64,000 nt of DNA from Rhodanobacter humi (GCF_041107455.1 NZ_JBGBPY010000001.1:744001-808000), one strand, 5' to 3'. Counted from the first letter of the stretch, positions 24,593 through 35,325 are shown. Numbers and translations: made by a program. Notes: a model not told the origin generated them from the sequence alone.

Positions 24593-24774
24593 GTCGGGAC
24601 GCCGAACGGACGGACCACTGATCATCCGGTTTTCGTCGCAGCGCCACGGTACCGCCGATTCAATCGCGAGCATGCGGCATGGCGGGCTTGCCCAGGGCGC
24701 GCCGTGTCATGCCGCGTGCGGATGCGGCATGATGTGCGTCGCGGCACACATCTCCGCCGACAAGGAACCCGCGC

Positions 24775-26292
24775 TTGAGCCAAGCCGACCAGACCCCGAT
24801 TCGCGACGGCGAGCTGCTCGCCGCGGTGGACATGGGCTCGAACAGCTTCCACCTGATCGTGGCGCGCATGGAGCACGGCGAGCCACGGGTGATCGACCGT
24901 CTGCGCGACAGCGTGCGCATGGCCGCGGGCCTGCGCAGCGACGGTTCGCTGGACGCCGACCGCCGCGCCCGCGCGATGGACTGCCTGGCGCGCTTCGGCC
25001 AGCGCATCGCCGGCCTGCCTTCGCAGCGGGTGCGTGCGGTGGCCACCAACACGGTGCGTCGGCTGGCCGCGCCGCAGGCCTTCCTTGGCGCCGCCGAGGC
25101 CGCGCTGGGCCATCCGATCGAAGTGGTGTCCGGCCGCGAGGAAGGCCGTCTGATCTTCCTCGGCGCCGCGCACGACCTGCCCGCCTCGCGCGAGCCGCGG
25201 CTGGTGATGGACGTGGGCGGCGGCAGCACCGAGTTCATCATCGGCCGCGGCCTCGCGCCGCTGCACACCGAGAGCGTGCAGGCCGGCTGCATCGCCTCCA
25301 CGCTGCGCTTCTTCCCCGGCGGCAAGCTCAACCGCAAGCGCTGGCAGCGCGCGCGCGGCGAGATCGGCGTGCTGTTGCAGCAGTTCGCCGAGGACTACCG
25401 CGAATCGGGCTGGCAGGATGCCTACGGCTCCTCCGGCAGCGCCAAGGCGATCGGCGCGGTGGTGCAGGCGATGAAGCTCAGCGACGACGGCATCACCCCC
25501 GCCGCGCTTGCCGGGCTGCGCGACGCGATCCTCGCGCAGGGCACGATCGCCGCGCTGAAGCTGCCCGGCCTGGTGGAGGAACGCACGCCGGTGCTCGCCG
25601 GCGCGGTGGTGATCTTCGAGGCCGCGTTCGAGGCACTGGGCATCGCGCGCATGCGCGTGTGCGAGAGCTCGATGCGCGAGGGCCTGCTGTGGGACCTGCT
25701 CGGCCGCGCCGCCGGCAGCGACCCGCGCACGGGCAGCATCGACGCGCTGGCCAGCCGCTACGGCGTCGACCGCGCCCAGGCGCGGCGGGTGGAGTCCACC
25801 GCGCTGCAGCTGTTCGACCAGGTGGCCAAGGCCTGGAAGCTGGACGGCGAGGCGCGCGAATGGCTGTCCTGGGCCGCGCGCGTGCACGAGATCGGCCTCG
25901 CCATCGCGCACAGCCAGCACCACCACCACGGCGCCTACATCCTGCGCCACGCCGACCTCGCCGGCTTCTCGCGGCAGGAGCAGCAACTGCTCGCCGCCGT
26001 GGTCGAGCTGCACCGGCGCAAGCCGGACAAGGCGGTGATCGCCACACTGCCCCAGCGCTACCGCCAGCTGGCCCGCTACACCACGGCGCTGCTGCGCCTC
26101 GCGGTGCTGTTCCGCCGCGGCCGCCGCGCCGAATCGCTGCCGCCCATGAAACTCACCGCCACCCGCCAGCGGCTGCGCCTGCAATTGCCGGCGGCGTGGC
26201 TGGAACAGCACCCGCTCAGCGAGGCCGACCTGCAGCAGGAACAGGCGCCGATGGCGGAGCTTGGGATGGAACTGGAGTTGTCCGCGGTTTGA
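24775..26292 (+). CDS. ppx: Exopolyphosphatase (Ppx/GppA family)
   Basis: 505 residues, as for E. coli Ppx/GppA. It removes terminal phosphate from polyphosphate, or hydrolyses pppGpp. Motifs of the actin-like ASKHA fold are AAVDMGSNSFHLIVAR (phosphate 1), VMDVGGGSTEFIIG (phosphate 2) and YGSSGSAKAIG. The C-terminal HD-like region contains ARVHEIGLAIAHSQHHHHGAYIL. The start is a TTG at 24775 with AAGGA upstream, and no better ATG exists in frame. It is functionally the counterpart of ppk1, about 3.4 kb upstream. Confidence 0.94.
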   Translation: MSQADQTPIRDGELLAAVDMGSNSFHLIVARMEHGEPRVIDRLRDSVRMAAGLRSDGSLDADRRARAMDCLARFGQRIAGLPSQRVRAVATNTVRRLAAPQAFLGAAEAALGHPIEVVSGREEGRLIFLGAAHDLPASREPRLVMDVGGGSTEFIIGRGLAPLHTESVQAGCIASTLRFFPGGKLNRKRWQRARGEIGVLLQQFAEDYRESGWQDAYGSSGSAKAIGAVVQAMKLSDDGITPAALAGLRDAILAQGTIAALKLPGLVEERTPVLAGAVVIFEAAFEALGIARMRVCESSMREGLLWDLLGRAAGSDPRTGSIDALASRYGVDRAQARRVESTALQLFDQVAKAWKLDGEAREWLSWAARVHEIGLAIAHSQHHHHGAYILRHADLAGFSRQEQQLLAAVVELHRRKPDKAVIATLPQRYRQLARYTTALLRLAVLFRRGRRAESLPPMKLTATRQRLRLQLPAAWLEQHPLSEADLQQEQAPMAELGMELELSAV

Positions 26293-26308
26293 TTCAGGCG
26301 GTACTAGT

Positions 26309-26400
26309 GCGATTCGTCCGGAATCGCCGTAGCGTGCGGATGCCGGCAGGCTTCAAGCTCTCGCTCCGCTCTCGCGCCACCAGCGGCCATCCATGGCCGC
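26309..26400 (-). repeat. GGA-loop hairpin repeat, copy 4
   Basis: On the minus strand: GCGGCC-ATGGAT-GGCCGC (26383-26400, perfect, loop context CATGGATG) and GCGATTC-CGGAC-GAATCGC (26309-26327, perfect 7-bp stem). About 55 nt separate them, the same architecture as copy 1 at 120-212. It lies between ppx and ppiA, both on the plus strand, so the GGA-bearing strand is antisense to its neighbours. Confidence 0.72.
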
Positions 26401-26478
26401 ACTCTTCACAAAACCTCTCAACTCCACACAACGACGTGGCCGCGTATCATGCGCGGATACTTCGGAACGCTCGACGCC

Positions 26479-27186
26479 ATGCCCAAGCTCAAGCTCGCCC
26501 TGCTGCTCCTCACCGCCGTCCTGCTCGCACCCGCGCTGCAGGCGCAAGATGCCAAGCCGGCGCCCGCCGCGGCCAATCCCGAAGTGCTGCTGCACACTTC
26601 GCAGGGCGACATCATGCTGGAGCTGTATCCGGACAAGGCGCCGAAGAGCGTGGCGAACTTCCTGCAGTACGTGCGCGACGGTTTCTACGCGGGCACGGTG
26701 TTCCACCGCGCGATCCCCGGCTACCTGCTCCAGGGCGGCCTGTACACGCGCGAGCTGCAACCGCGGCGCACCCGTCCGGCGATCGCCAGCGAGGCGGACA
26801 ACGGCCTGTCCAACCTGCGCGGCACCGTGGCGGTGGCGCGCGGCGCCGACCCGAACTCCGGCACCTCGCAGTTCTTCATCAACCTGGTGGACAACCGCCG
26901 GCTGGACTTCGTGGGCAACCAGAGCGGCCTCACCTGGGGTTACGCGGTGTTCGGCAAGGTCATCAAGGGCATGGACGTGGTCGACAAGATCGCCGCCCTG
27001 CCCACCCGCGGCATCGGCCCGTTCGCCGCCGACGTGCCCAACCCGCTGGTGGTGATCGAGGGCGCCCAGGTGATCGGCGAGGCCGCGCCCGCCGCCGCCG
27101 CGGCCAGCGCACCCGCCCCAGCCGAACCTGCCGCCACGCCCAAGCCCGCGAAGCGCAGCGCCCGCAAGCCCGTAAGCGGCGGCTGA
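26479..27186 (+). CDS. ppiA: Periplasmic cyclophilin-type peptidyl-prolyl isomerase
   Basis: 235 residues. The signal peptide (about 1-23, ending LQAQD) is followed by a cyclophilin domain (about 35-200). It includes TSQGDIMLELYPDKAPKSV, FHRAIPGYLLQGG with the catalytic arginine, and GTSQFFINLVDN. An alanine/proline-rich tail follows. It speeds cis-trans proline isomerisation in exported proteins. The ATG at 26479 gives a clean signal peptide, while the longer frame starts in the repeat-bearing intergenic DNA. lpxH starts 8 nt after its stop, a pairing also found in E. coli (ppiB-lpxH). Confidence 0.93.
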   Translation: MPKLKLALLLLTAVLLAPALQAQDAKPAPAAANPEVLLHTSQGDIMLELYPDKAPKSVANFLQYVRDGFYAGTVFHRAIPGYLLQGGLYTRELQPRRTRPAIASEADNGLSNLRGTVAVARGADPNSGTSQFFINLVDNRRLDFVGNQSGLTWGYAVFGKVIKGMDVVDKIAALPTRGIGPFAADVPNPLVVIEGAQVIGEAAPAAAAASAPAPAEPAATPKPAKRSARKPVSGG

Positions 27187-27194
27187 GGCGGCTG

Positions 27195-27923
27195 ATGGGC
27201 ACGCTGTTCATCGCCGACCTGCACCTGGACGACAGCCGGCCGCAGATCACCACACTGTTCGAACGCTACCTCGCCAGCGACGAGGTACGCCGCGCCGATG
27301 CGCTGTACATCCTCGGCGACCTGGTCGAGGCCTGGATCGGCGACGACGACGATGCGGAGCTGCCACAACGCATCGCCACCGCCACCCGCGCCGTGCGCGA
27401 GGCCGGCGTGCCGGTCTACTTCATGGTCGGCAACCGCGACTTCCTGCTCGGCGAGGACTACGCCCGTCGCGCCGGCTTCGAGCTGCTGGAGGACGGCACC
27501 GTGCACACGCTGCACGGCCGCCCCACTCTGCTGATGCACGGCGACGTGCTGTGCACCGACGACACGGCCTACCAGACGGTGCGCAGGCAGGTGCGCACGC
27601 CGGAATGGAAGGCGCAGATCCTCGCCATGCCGCTGGAAGCGCGCCGCGCCTTCGCCGCGAAATCGCGTGCGGAAAGCCGCGCCCACACCGGCAGCACGAT
27701 GGAAGCCATCATGGACGTCAATGCCGGCGCGGTGGCCGAGTCGATGCGCCAGGCCGGCACGACGCGGCTGATCCACGGCCATACCCACCGCCCCGCGATC
27801 CATCATTTCAAGATCGACGGCCAGCCCGCCGAGCGCATCGTGCTGGGCGACTGGTACGAACAGGGTTCGGTGTTGCGCGTGGACACCGACGGCGTGGAGC
27901 TGCGCGGCCTGCCGACAGGCTGA
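27195..27923 (+). CDS. lpxH: UDP-2,3-diacylglucosamine diphosphatase
   Basis: 242 residues, calcineurin-like metallophosphoesterase. It hydrolyses UDP-2,3-diacylglucosamine to lipid X in lipid A synthesis at the inner membrane. Metal-binding motifs appear in order: FIADLHLDD, GDLVE, GNRDFLLG, LMHGDVLC and HGHTHRP. The start at 27195, 8 nt after ppiA, sets the D-x-H motif at residues 8-10 as usual. Probably co-transcribed with ppiA. A REP-type inverted repeat follows. Confidence 0.95.
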   Translation: MGTLFIADLHLDDSRPQITTLFERYLASDEVRRADALYILGDLVEAWIGDDDDAELPQRIATATRAVREAGVPVYFMVGNRDFLLGEDYARRAGFELLEDGTVHTLHGRPTLLMHGDVLCTDDTAYQTVRRQVRTPEWKAQILAMPLEARRAFAAKSRAESRAHTGSTMEAIMDVNAGAVAESMRQAGTTRLIHGHTHRPAIHHFKIDGQPAERIVLGDWYEQGSVLRVDTDGVELRGLPTG

Positions 27924-27943
27924 AAAACGCCCGCAGGAGCGGC

Positions 27944-27997
27944 GTAGGAGCGGCTTCAGCCGCGATTCGCGCCGGTCGCGGCTGAAGCCGCTCCTAC
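27944..27997. repeat. REP-type inverted repeat (GTAGGAGCGG family)
   Basis: GTAGGAGCGGCTTCAGCCGC on the left and its reverse complement on the right with a short spacer. The same family occurs at 31099-31158 and 51021-51102, and as a variant at 49762-49838. It lies between convergent lpxH and the hydroxylase gene. Confidence 0.9.
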
Positions 27998-28023
27998 ACG
28001 CTCTCGCCGACGACGGCCGTCGC

Positions 28024-28647
28024 TCAGCGCACCCTCACCTTGCTCTTGGACACGTACCACGTGCCCAGCAGGAAATCCCACAGCGGCGAGGTGACGCCGT
28101 AGTTCTTGTCGGGATGGTGGTGGTGCACGTGGTGCACCGCCGCCCACTTGCGCGCCAGCGGATGGCTGAAGCGGCGACGGTGGATGATCAGGTGGCTGAA
28201 GCCATACAGTGCGTAGCCGAACGCGATCGCCCCGGCGAGCAGCAGCGCGATCGCCAGGGGCAGCACCAGGGTCAGCACCGCCGCGAGCAGCAGAATCACC
28301 GCCGGCGGGAAGAAGAACGGCAGCGAGTCGAAGCCCAGCGGCTTCTCGTGATGCAGGGTATGGCCTTCCTCAAACAGCGGCACCGGCCCGTGGAACAGCC
28401 AGCGATGGAAGGCGTACTCGATGAAGCTGAAGACGAACAGGCCGACCAGCACCACCAGCACCGCTTGCAGCGGGCGGTTGTGGTCTACCCAGAGCGCCGC
28501 GCCGAGCAGGGCGAAACTGACCACGAAATCGGCGGCCTGGCCCACCCAGTAATTCGCACGGGTGGACGACATCCGCGCGATGGCCTGCAGCACGCCATGG
28601 CCGCGGACCTCGCTCGATTCCGTCGACGGGCGCATCGCCTCACCCAT
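28024..28647 (-). CDS. Fatty acid hydroxylase superfamily membrane protein
   Basis: 207 residues with four to five hydrophobic helices. The di-iron histidine clusters of the superfamily are present: HRWLFH, HTLHH, HLIIHRRR and HHVHHHHPDKNYG. Such enzymes hydroxylate sterols, fatty acids or carotenoids. The substrate here is unknown. The ATG at 28647 was chosen for its GAGG ribosome-binding site 8 nt upstream. It is a single gene following the divergent-free stretch after the acyltransferase gene on the same strand. Confidence 0.85.
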   Translation of the reverse strand: MGEAMRPSTESSEVRGHGVLQAIARMSSTRANYWVGQAADFVVSFALLGAALWVDHNRPLQAVLVVLVGLFVFSFIEYAFHRWLFHGPVPLFEEGHTLHHEKPLGFDSLPFFFPPAVILLLAAVLTLVLPLAIALLLAGAIAFGYALYGFSHLIIHRRRFSHPLARKWAAVHHVHHHHPDKNYGVTSPLWDFLLGTWYVSKSKVRVR

Positions 28648-28853
28648 GGGCAAGCCTCGCGCCTATCCGGTTTGTCTGGCCTCTATCCAGCGTCATCCTC
28701 TACTCCTTCGACCGGCTTCCACGGCAGTTCCATGGCTGCCTTCACGGCGGCATCACCGCCCGCGCAAGCTTACCGCGCCCTGTCCAACGGCGGGCATGGC
28801 GCCGGTTCTGCCGCCTCACGCGGTATTCAGTCGCGCGCGCGGCATCGGCGCGA

Positions 28854-29741
28854 TTATTCCAGCAGTTGCCCGATCCGTGCATCCTGCTCACGCCACAAGG
28901 CATTGATCCAGGCCTGGAAACGCTGGCGGAACGCCTCATCGCCCTCGTAATCGCCGCGGAGGCCGGGCTCGATCAGGCGCTGGCGCAAGCTCACCCGCAC
29001 CTCGCGCAGGCGCCCGGCGATCAGGTCGGACAGGCTGCACGGACCGCCGGGATAGACGATGGCGACCTCCAGGATGGCCTGCAGGCCGTCGCCCATCGCA
29101 TCCAGCACGAAGGCCACGCCGCCGGCCCGCGGCCGCAGCAAATGCCGGTAGGACGAGCCCTGCGCGTCGTGCTTGGCCGGCGTGAAGCGGGTGCCCTCGA
29201 CGAAGTTCATCACCGACACCGGCAACTGGCTGAATTTCGCGCAAGCGCGGCGGGTGACCTCCCGGTCCTTGCCCTGCAGTTCGGGATGCTTCGCCAGGGT
29301 TTCCCGCGAGTAGCGCTTCATGAACGGGAAATCCAGCGCCCACCAAGCCGGCCCCATCAACGGCACCCAGATCAGCTGGCTCTTCAGGAAGAAGCGCAGG
29401 AACGGGACGCGCCGGTTCAGGATCTTCTGCAGCACCGGAATGTCCACCCAGCTCTGGTGGTTGGCCAGCACCAGGTAATTCGCGTCGCGGCGCAAGCCGT
29501 CCAGGCCATCCACCTGCCAGCGGATGCGCGTGAACAGCTCGAACAGCGCGTTGTTGACGCCGATCCAGCTTTCCGCGATCGCGACCAGCATGCGCGAGCA
29601 CAGGCGCCGCCATGCCGCCAACGGCAGCAGCAGCTTGAGCAAGGTGAGCGCGAACAGCGGCAGCACGTGCAGCAGCACGTTGAGCACGAGCAGCAGGATG
29701 ACCAGCGGCACGCGGATCAGGCCGGGCAGAAAGGAAAGCAT
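28854..29741 (-). CDS. Lysophospholipid acyltransferase (PlsC/YihG family)
   Basis: 295 residues. N-terminal membrane helices (about 5-50) precede a PlsC acyltransferase domain with the catalytic NHQSWVD (HX4D) and FVEGTRFTPAK, the glycerol-3-phosphate-binding motif. Length and the EGTRFT form match E. coli YihG, which acylates lysophosphatidic acid. The ATG at 29741 gives the first helix at the N-terminus. The longer frame upstream is not family-like. It lies 82 nt downstream of sufS on the same strand but is functionally unrelated, so it probably has its own promoter. Confidence 0.88.
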   Translation of the reverse strand: MLSFLPGLIRVPLVILLLVLNVLLHVLPLFALTLLKLLLPLAAWRRLCSRMLVAIAESWIGVNNALFELFTRIRWQVDGLDGLRRDANYLVLANHQSWVDIPVLQKILNRRVPFLRFFLKSQLIWVPLMGPAWWALDFPFMKRYSRETLAKHPELQGKDREVTRRACAKFSQLPVSVMNFVEGTRFTPAKHDAQGSSYRHLLRPRAGGVAFVLDAMGDGLQAILEVAIVYPGGPCSLSDLIAGRLREVRVSLRQRLIEPGLRGDYEGDEAFRQRFQAWINALWREQDARIGQLLE

Positions 29742-29823
29742 CGGAAACCCTGTGACTGACGAGAGCCCGAGCATAACGGCCCGGGGCGGTGTCCCGGGAT
29801 GGCCGGGGCATCGCGGCGGCAGC

Positions 29824-31071
29824 TCAACGCAGCAACCGGCGCACCTTGAGCAGGGCCGCCACGAAGGCATCGACTTCCTCGTGCGTGTTGTAGAACGCCA
29901 GCGAGGCGCGCAGCGTGGCCGGCACGCCGTAGAACTGCATCAGCGGGTGCGCGCAGTGGTGGCCGGAGCGCACCGCCACGCCTTCCAGGTCCAGCAGGGT
30001 GGCGAGGTCGGTGGCCTGTGCGCCCTCGATCAGGAACGAGATCACCGGCTCCTTCTCCGCTGCCTCGCCGACGATGCGCAGGCCCGGGATCTCGCGCAAT
30101 CGCGCGGTGGCGTGGTCGAGCAGGGCGCGCTCGTGGGCCCGGATCGCCTCGAAGCCCAGCGCATCGTAGTAGGCGATCGCGGCGCTCACGCCGGCGAAAC
30201 CGGCGATGTTCGGCGTGCCCGCCTCGAAGCGATGCGGCGGCTCGGCGAACGTGGTGCCGGAGAACTTCACCTCGCGGATCATCTCGCCACCGCCGAAGAA
30301 CGGCGGCATCGCGTCCAGGTGTTCCTTGCGCGCCCACAGCGCGCCGGTGCCGGTGGGCGCCAGCATCTTGTGGCCGGTGAGCGCGTAGAAGTCGCAGCCC
30401 AGCGCCTGCACGTCCACCGGGCGATGCGGCACCGCCTGCGAGCCGTCCACGAACAGCGGGATGCCGCGCTTGCGGCATTCCTTCGCCAGCTCGCGCACGG
30501 GATTCACCGTGCCCAGCACGTTGGAGACGTGGCCCACGCAGGCCAGCTTCACCTCGGGCGTGAGTCGCTTGACGAACTCCTCCACGATCAGCTCGCCGCT
30601 CGCGGAGATCGGCGCCGCCTTCACCGTGGCGCCCGCGCGCGCGGCCACGATCTGCCACGGCACGATGTTGGCGTGATGCTCCATCGTGGTGGTGAGGATC
30701 GCGTCGCCGGGCTGGAGCCGCGGCAGCACGAAGCTGTACGCCACCAGGTTCGCCGCCTGCGTGGTGCCCGAGGTCAGCACCAGCTCGTTGCGCGACGGTG
30801 CATTGATGAAGCGCACCAGCGCATCGCGCGCGCCCTCGTAGGCTGCCGTGGCCTCCTCGCCGAGCAGGTGCACCGCGCGCGACACGTTGGCGTTGTGCTC
30901 GCGGTAATGCCGATCCACCGCCTCGATCACCTGGCCCGGTTTCTGGCTGGTGTTCGCGTTGTCGAGGTACACCAGCGGCTTGCCGTGCACCGTGCGCGCG
31001 AGCAGCGGGAAATCCGCGCGGACGCGCTGGACGTCGAAGGTGGTGGATGTGTTGGCTTGTGCGTTCATCAT
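29824..31071 (-). CDS. sufS: Cysteine desulfurase SufS
   Basis: 415 residues, PLP enzyme of class V. It takes sulfur from cysteine for Fe-S cluster assembly. The PLP lysine is in ALTGHKMLAPTG and the persulfide cysteine in RSGHHCAHPLM, both diagnostic of the SufS group. The usual N-terminal DNAATSQKP reads DNANTSQKP here. It is the last gene of sufRBCDS on the minus strand, separated from sufD by 94 nt that contain a REP-type repeat. No sufE/sufU follows in the window. Confidence 0.95.
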   Translation of the reverse strand: MMNAQANTSTTFDVQRVRADFPLLARTVHGKPLVYLDNANTSQKPGQVIEAVDRHYREHNANVSRAVHLLGEEATAAYEGARDALVRFINAPSRNELVLTSGTTQAANLVAYSFVLPRLQPGDAILTTTMEHHANIVPWQIVAARAGATVKAAPISASGELIVEEFVKRLTPEVKLACVGHVSNVLGTVNPVRELAKECRKRGIPLFVDGSQAVPHRPVDVQALGCDFYALTGHKMLAPTGTGALWARKEHLDAMPPFFGGGEMIREVKFSGTTFAEPPHRFEAGTPNIAGFAGVSAAIAYYDALGFEAIRAHERALLDHATARLREIPGLRIVGEAAEKEPVISFLIEGAQATDLATLLDLEGVAVRSGHHCAHPLMQFYGVPATLRASLAFYNTHEEVDAFVAALLKVRRLLR

Positions 31072-31098
31072 CGATAGGTTCCGTGTCTCGGCATCACC

Positions 31099-31158
31099 GT
31101 AGGAGCGGCTTCAGCCGCGACCGGCAAGGGAGGGAATCGCGGCTGAAGCCGCTCCTAC
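31099..31158. repeat. REP-type inverted repeat inside the suf operon
   Basis: GTAGGAGCGGCTTCAGCCGC and its reverse complement around an 18-nt spacer, between sufD and sufS. A partial third arm (CGCTCCTACA) follows. Such a stem in the message could alter sufS expression or stabilise the sufBCD part. Confidence 0.88.
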
Positions 31159-31165
31159 ACCGCTC

Positions 31166-32454
31166 CTACACCGCCAGCAGGCCGGCGAGGTGTTCGCGCA
31201 GCGCCGCATTCGGCAAGTCATCCAGCACCGCGCGGCAGAACGCGGCGGTGAGCAGCGCGCGCGCCTCGGCCTGCGGGATGCCGCGCGAGCGCAGGTAGAA
31301 CAGCGCGCGCTCGTCGAGCTGGCCCACGGTGGCGCCGTGCGCGGCCTTCACCTCGTCGGCGTAGATCTCCAGCTCCGGCTTAGTGTCGATCTCGGCCTGG
31401 CCGGACAGCAGCAGGTTCTTGTTGCTGAGACTGGCGTCGCTGCCGTCGGCGCCGGGCGCCACCAGGATCGCGCCGCGGAACACGCCTCGCCCGCGCTGGT
31501 CGGCCACGCCGCGCCAGACGGAATCGGACGCCGTGTTCAGCGCCTGATGGCGGATCGCCAGCTGGGTGTCGATGTGCTGGCGACCACGCGGCATGAACAC
31601 GCCTCGCGTGTCCAGGCGTGCACCGCCGCCGGCCAGTTCGACGCGCAACTCGTGGCGCACCAGCGCGCCGCCCAGTTCCAGCACATGCAGCTTGGCTTGC
31701 GCCCGCGCGCCCAGGTGCAGCCGGCTGCGGCGGATCAGGTTGCTGCCGACAGCAGCGTTCTGGAACAGCGTGTGATGCAACACCGCGCCATCGCGCAGCG
31801 TGATATCGCCCACCGCCGTGCCCAGGTGTTGCTGCTCGCCACCGGCGGCATGGTGCTCCACCAGCGCCAGCTCGGCGCCCTCGCCCAGCTCGATCACGTG
31901 GCGCAGATGCCAGGCCAGCTCGCCTTCGGCAGGCGCGCCGAGGAACACGAGGTGCACCGGCGCGACGATCTTCGCGCCAGCCGCCACCTTCAGCGCCACG
32001 CCGTCGGCGGCCAGCGCGGCATTGAGGCGCACGAAGGCGTCGCCCCGCTCCGGCTCGTGGCGCGACAGCACGAAGCGCAGCGGCTCGGCATCCTGCCGCA
32101 GCGCCTGCGCCAGCGGCTGCAGCGCGAGGCCCGCCGGCAGCGCGTCCAGCGCGGAAAGGTCGGCGCGGAACACGCCGTTGACGAAGACCAACCGCGGCCC
32201 GTCCACGCCCGGCAAGGCGAACGCGGCGGGGTGGATCGCACGCGTCGCCGCCTGCGCATCGCCGTTGACATAGCGGCGCTGGCCCAGCGCACGCAGCGCG
32301 GTGTACTTCCATGCCTCCATGCGCGTGTCGGGCAAGCCGGCGGCGGCGAACGCCGCGAGGTGTTCGCGGCGCAGCGCGTCCAGCCAGGCGATGCCGCTAG
32401 CCGGCAGCGGCGCGTCCAGCAGCGACGCCACGAAGGGCGCAGGGGCCGGCTGGC

Positions 32455-32458
<4 letters not shown>
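31166..32458 (-). CDS. sufD: Fe-S cluster scaffold subunit SufD
   Basis: 430 residues. It is the partner of SufB in the SufBC2D scaffold that builds Fe-S clusters. The central right-handed beta-helix and the C-terminal KPELEIYADEVKAAHGATVGQLDE are characteristic, as is the conserved LFYLRSRGI. The ATG at 32458 overlaps the sufC stop by four bases, so the two are translationally coupled. The longer in-frame extension reads into sufC and is rejected. Confidence 0.95.
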
Positions 32459-33222
<764 letters not shown>

Positions 33223-33241
33223 GACTGTTCCTGGTCTTGAG

Positions 33242-33352
33242 CCCCTCTCCCTTTGGGAGAGGGGTTGGGGTGAGGGTTCGGCTGGAACGAGACACCGCGC
33301 TCCGACCGTACCCTCATCCGCCCTACGGGCACCTTCTCCCGGAGGGAGAAGG
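33242..33352. repeat. CCTCTCCC-type inverted repeats between sufB and sufC
   Basis: Two hairpins: CCCCTCTCCC-TTT-GGGAGAGGGG (33242-33264, perfect) and CCTTCTCCC-GGA-GGGAGAAGG (33332-33352, perfect). They flank GGGTGAGGG and its complement CCCTCATCC. Related sequence occurs at 14217-14455 and 45959-46150. They sit inside the suf operon. Confidence 0.82.
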
Positions 33353-33360
33353 AAAAAGCA

Positions 33361-34833
33361 TCAACCCACCGCGCCTTCCAGCGAAACTTCGAGAAGCTTC
33401 TTGGCCTCCACCGCGAACTCCATCGGCAGTTCGCGGAAGACCTGCTTGCAGAAGCCGTCGACGATCATCGACACGGCGTCTTCCTCGCCGATGCCGCGGC
33501 TGCGGCAGTAGAACATCTGGTCGTCGGAGATCTTCGAGGTGGTGGCCTCGTGCTCGACGATCGCCGTGGGGTTCTTCACTTCCATGTACGGGAACGTGTG
33601 CGCGCCGCAGCGCTTGCCGATCAGCAACGAGTCGCACTGGGTGTAGTTGCGCGCACGCTCGGCGCCCTTCTCCACCTTCACCAGGCCGCGGTAGCTGTTG
33701 TTGCTCTTGCCGGCGCTGATGCCCTTGGAGACGATCTTCGACTTGGTGTCCTTGCCGATGTGGATCATCTTGGTGCCGGTGTCGGCCTGTTGGTAATGAT
33801 GGGTGAGCGCCACCGAGTGGAACTCGCCCACCGAACGGTCGCCGCGCAGTACCACGCTGGGGTACTTCCAGGTGATCGCCGAGCCGGTTTCCACCTGGGT
33901 CCAGCTGATCTTGCTGTCGTCGCCGCGGCAGTCGCCACGCTTGGTGACCAGGTTGTATATGCCGCCCACGCCGTTCTCGTCGCCGGGATACCAGTTCTGC
34001 ACGGTGGAGTACTTGATCTGGGCGCGCTCCAGCGCCACCAGTTCCACCACCGCGGCATGCAGCTGGTTCTCGTCGCGCTTGGGTGCGGTGCAGCCTTCGA
34101 GGTAGGAGACGTGGGCGCCTTCCTCGGCCACGATCAGGGTGCGTTCGAACTGGCCGGTGTTCTGCGCGTTGATGCGGAAGTAGGTGCTGAGCTCCATCGG
34201 GCAGCGCACGCCCTTCGGGATGAACACGAAGCTGCCATCTGAGAACACCGCCGAGTTCAGCGCGGCGAAGAAGTTGTCGCCGGTCGGCACCACGCTGCCC
34301 AGGTACTGCTGCACCAGCTCGGGATGCTCGCGGATCGCCTCGCTCATCGAGCAGAAGATCACGCCGGCCTCGGCCAGCTGCTTGCGGAAGGTGGTGCCGA
34401 CGGAGACGGAGTCGAACACCGCGTCCACCGCCACGCCCGCCAGCGCGGCGCGCTCGTGCAGCGGCACGCCCAGCTTCTCGTAGGTTTCCAGCAGTGCGGG
34501 ATCGACCTCGTCCAGCGACTTCGGCGCCTTCTTCGGCGCGGCGTAGTAGCTGATCGCCTGGTAGTCGATCGCGTCCATCTTCAGCTTGGCCCAGTCCGGC
34601 TGCGGCATGGTCAGCCAGTGGCGGTAGGCCTTGAGGCGCCACTCGGTCATCCACTCCGGCTCGCGCTTGATCGCGGAGAGCGCGCGGATGGTCTCCTCGT
34701 CCAGGCCCGGCGGCAGGCCGGTCATCTCGATCTCGGTGACGAAGCCGGCGCTGTAGCTGCGGCCCAGCGCCTCGGCGACCCCGGCGTTGTCGCGCAGCGC
34801 GGTGGAAGTGCTGTCGATGGTTGCGCTGCTCAT
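33361..34833 (-). CDS. sufB: Fe-S cluster scaffold subunit SufB
   Basis: 490 residues, the normal SufB length. It is the main cluster-bearing scaffold of SufBC2D. The C-terminal [28 protein letters not shown] and the [16 protein letters not shown] and KAYRHWLTM segments are family signatures. The ATG at 34833 overlaps the sufR stop by four bases. It is the first structural gene of the operon and is under the control of the Rrf2-type regulator encoded just before it. Confidence 0.96.
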   Translation of the reverse strand: MSSATIDSTSTALRDNAGVAEALGRSYSAGFVTEIEMTGLPPGLDEETIRALSAIKREPEWMTEWRLKAYRHWLTMPQPDWAKLKMDAIDYQAISYYAAPKKAPKSLDEVDPALLETYEKLGVPLHERAALAGVAVDAVFDSVSVGTTFRKQLAEAGVIFCSMSEAIREHPELVQQYLGSVVPTGDNFFAALNSAVFSDGSFVFIPKGVRCPMELSTYFRINAQNTGQFERTLIVAEEGAHVSYLEGCTAPKRDENQLHAAVVELVALERAQIKYSTVQNWYPGDENGVGGIYNLVTKRGDCRGDDSKISWTQVETGSAITWKYPSVVLRGDRSVGEFHSVALTHHYQQADTGTKMIHIGKDTKSKIVSKGISAGKSNNSYRGLVKVEKGAERARNYTQCDSLLIGKRCGAHTFPYMEVKNPTAIVEHEATTSKISDDQMFYCRSRGIGEEDAVSMIVDGFCKQVFRELPMEFAVEAKKLLEVSLEGAVG

Positions 34834-35291
34834 GCCGTGGTTCTGCCTTTCAGGGTGCTGATGTCGACCGTCACTTCGTGGCGACGCGGCGGTGGCCGCA
34901 ACATGTCGGCCAGGCTCACCGCGCGCAACGCGTGGTCGAGCACGCTGCTGATGCGCTGCCAGCTGCCGCGCACGCCGCATTGCGCCTCGCGCTCGCACTG
35001 GCCCTCGGTGACGCCGCATTCGGTCATGCCGATCGGCCCTTCCATCGCCTCGACAATCTCGGCGAGGCTGATCGCCTGCGCCGGCCGCGCCAGCCGGTAG
35101 CCGCCGTTGACGCCGCGGAAGGACTCCACCAGGCCGGCGTGGCCCAGCGATTTCAGCAGCTTGCTCACCGTGGGCAGTTCCAGGCGCGTCTCGTCGGCGA
35201 TCTGCGCCGTGCTCAGCACGTCGTCCGGATGGGCGGCGATGCAGGTCATCACCACCGTGGCGTAATCCGTGAGTCGACTGACGCGGAGCAT
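34830..35291 (-). CDS. Rrf2-family Fe-S regulator of the suf operon
   Basis: 153 residues. A winged helix (about 1-70) with [24 protein letters not shown], then cysteines C92, C99 and C105 in [16 protein letters not shown]. IscR has C92, C98 and C104, so this protein should bind an Fe-S cluster and sense cluster supply. It corresponds to the SUF system regulator SufR found at the head of suf operons in Xanthomonas relatives. It is translationally coupled to sufB. An inverted repeat (35326-35343) 35 nt upstream of the start is a likely operator. The ATG at 35291 gives the standard [11 protein letters not shown] start. Confidence 0.93.
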   Translation of the reverse strand: MLRVSRLTDYATVVMTCIAAHPDDVLSTAQIADETRLELPTVSKLLKSLGHAGLVESFRGVNGGYRLARPAQAISLAEIVEAMEGPIGMTECGVTEGQCEREAQCGVRGSWQRISSVLDHALRAVSLADMLRPPPRRHEVTVDISTLKGRTTA

Positions 35292-35325
35292 GGGAAGGCT
35301 CGTGTAGCGGGGATCGATCTTAATC

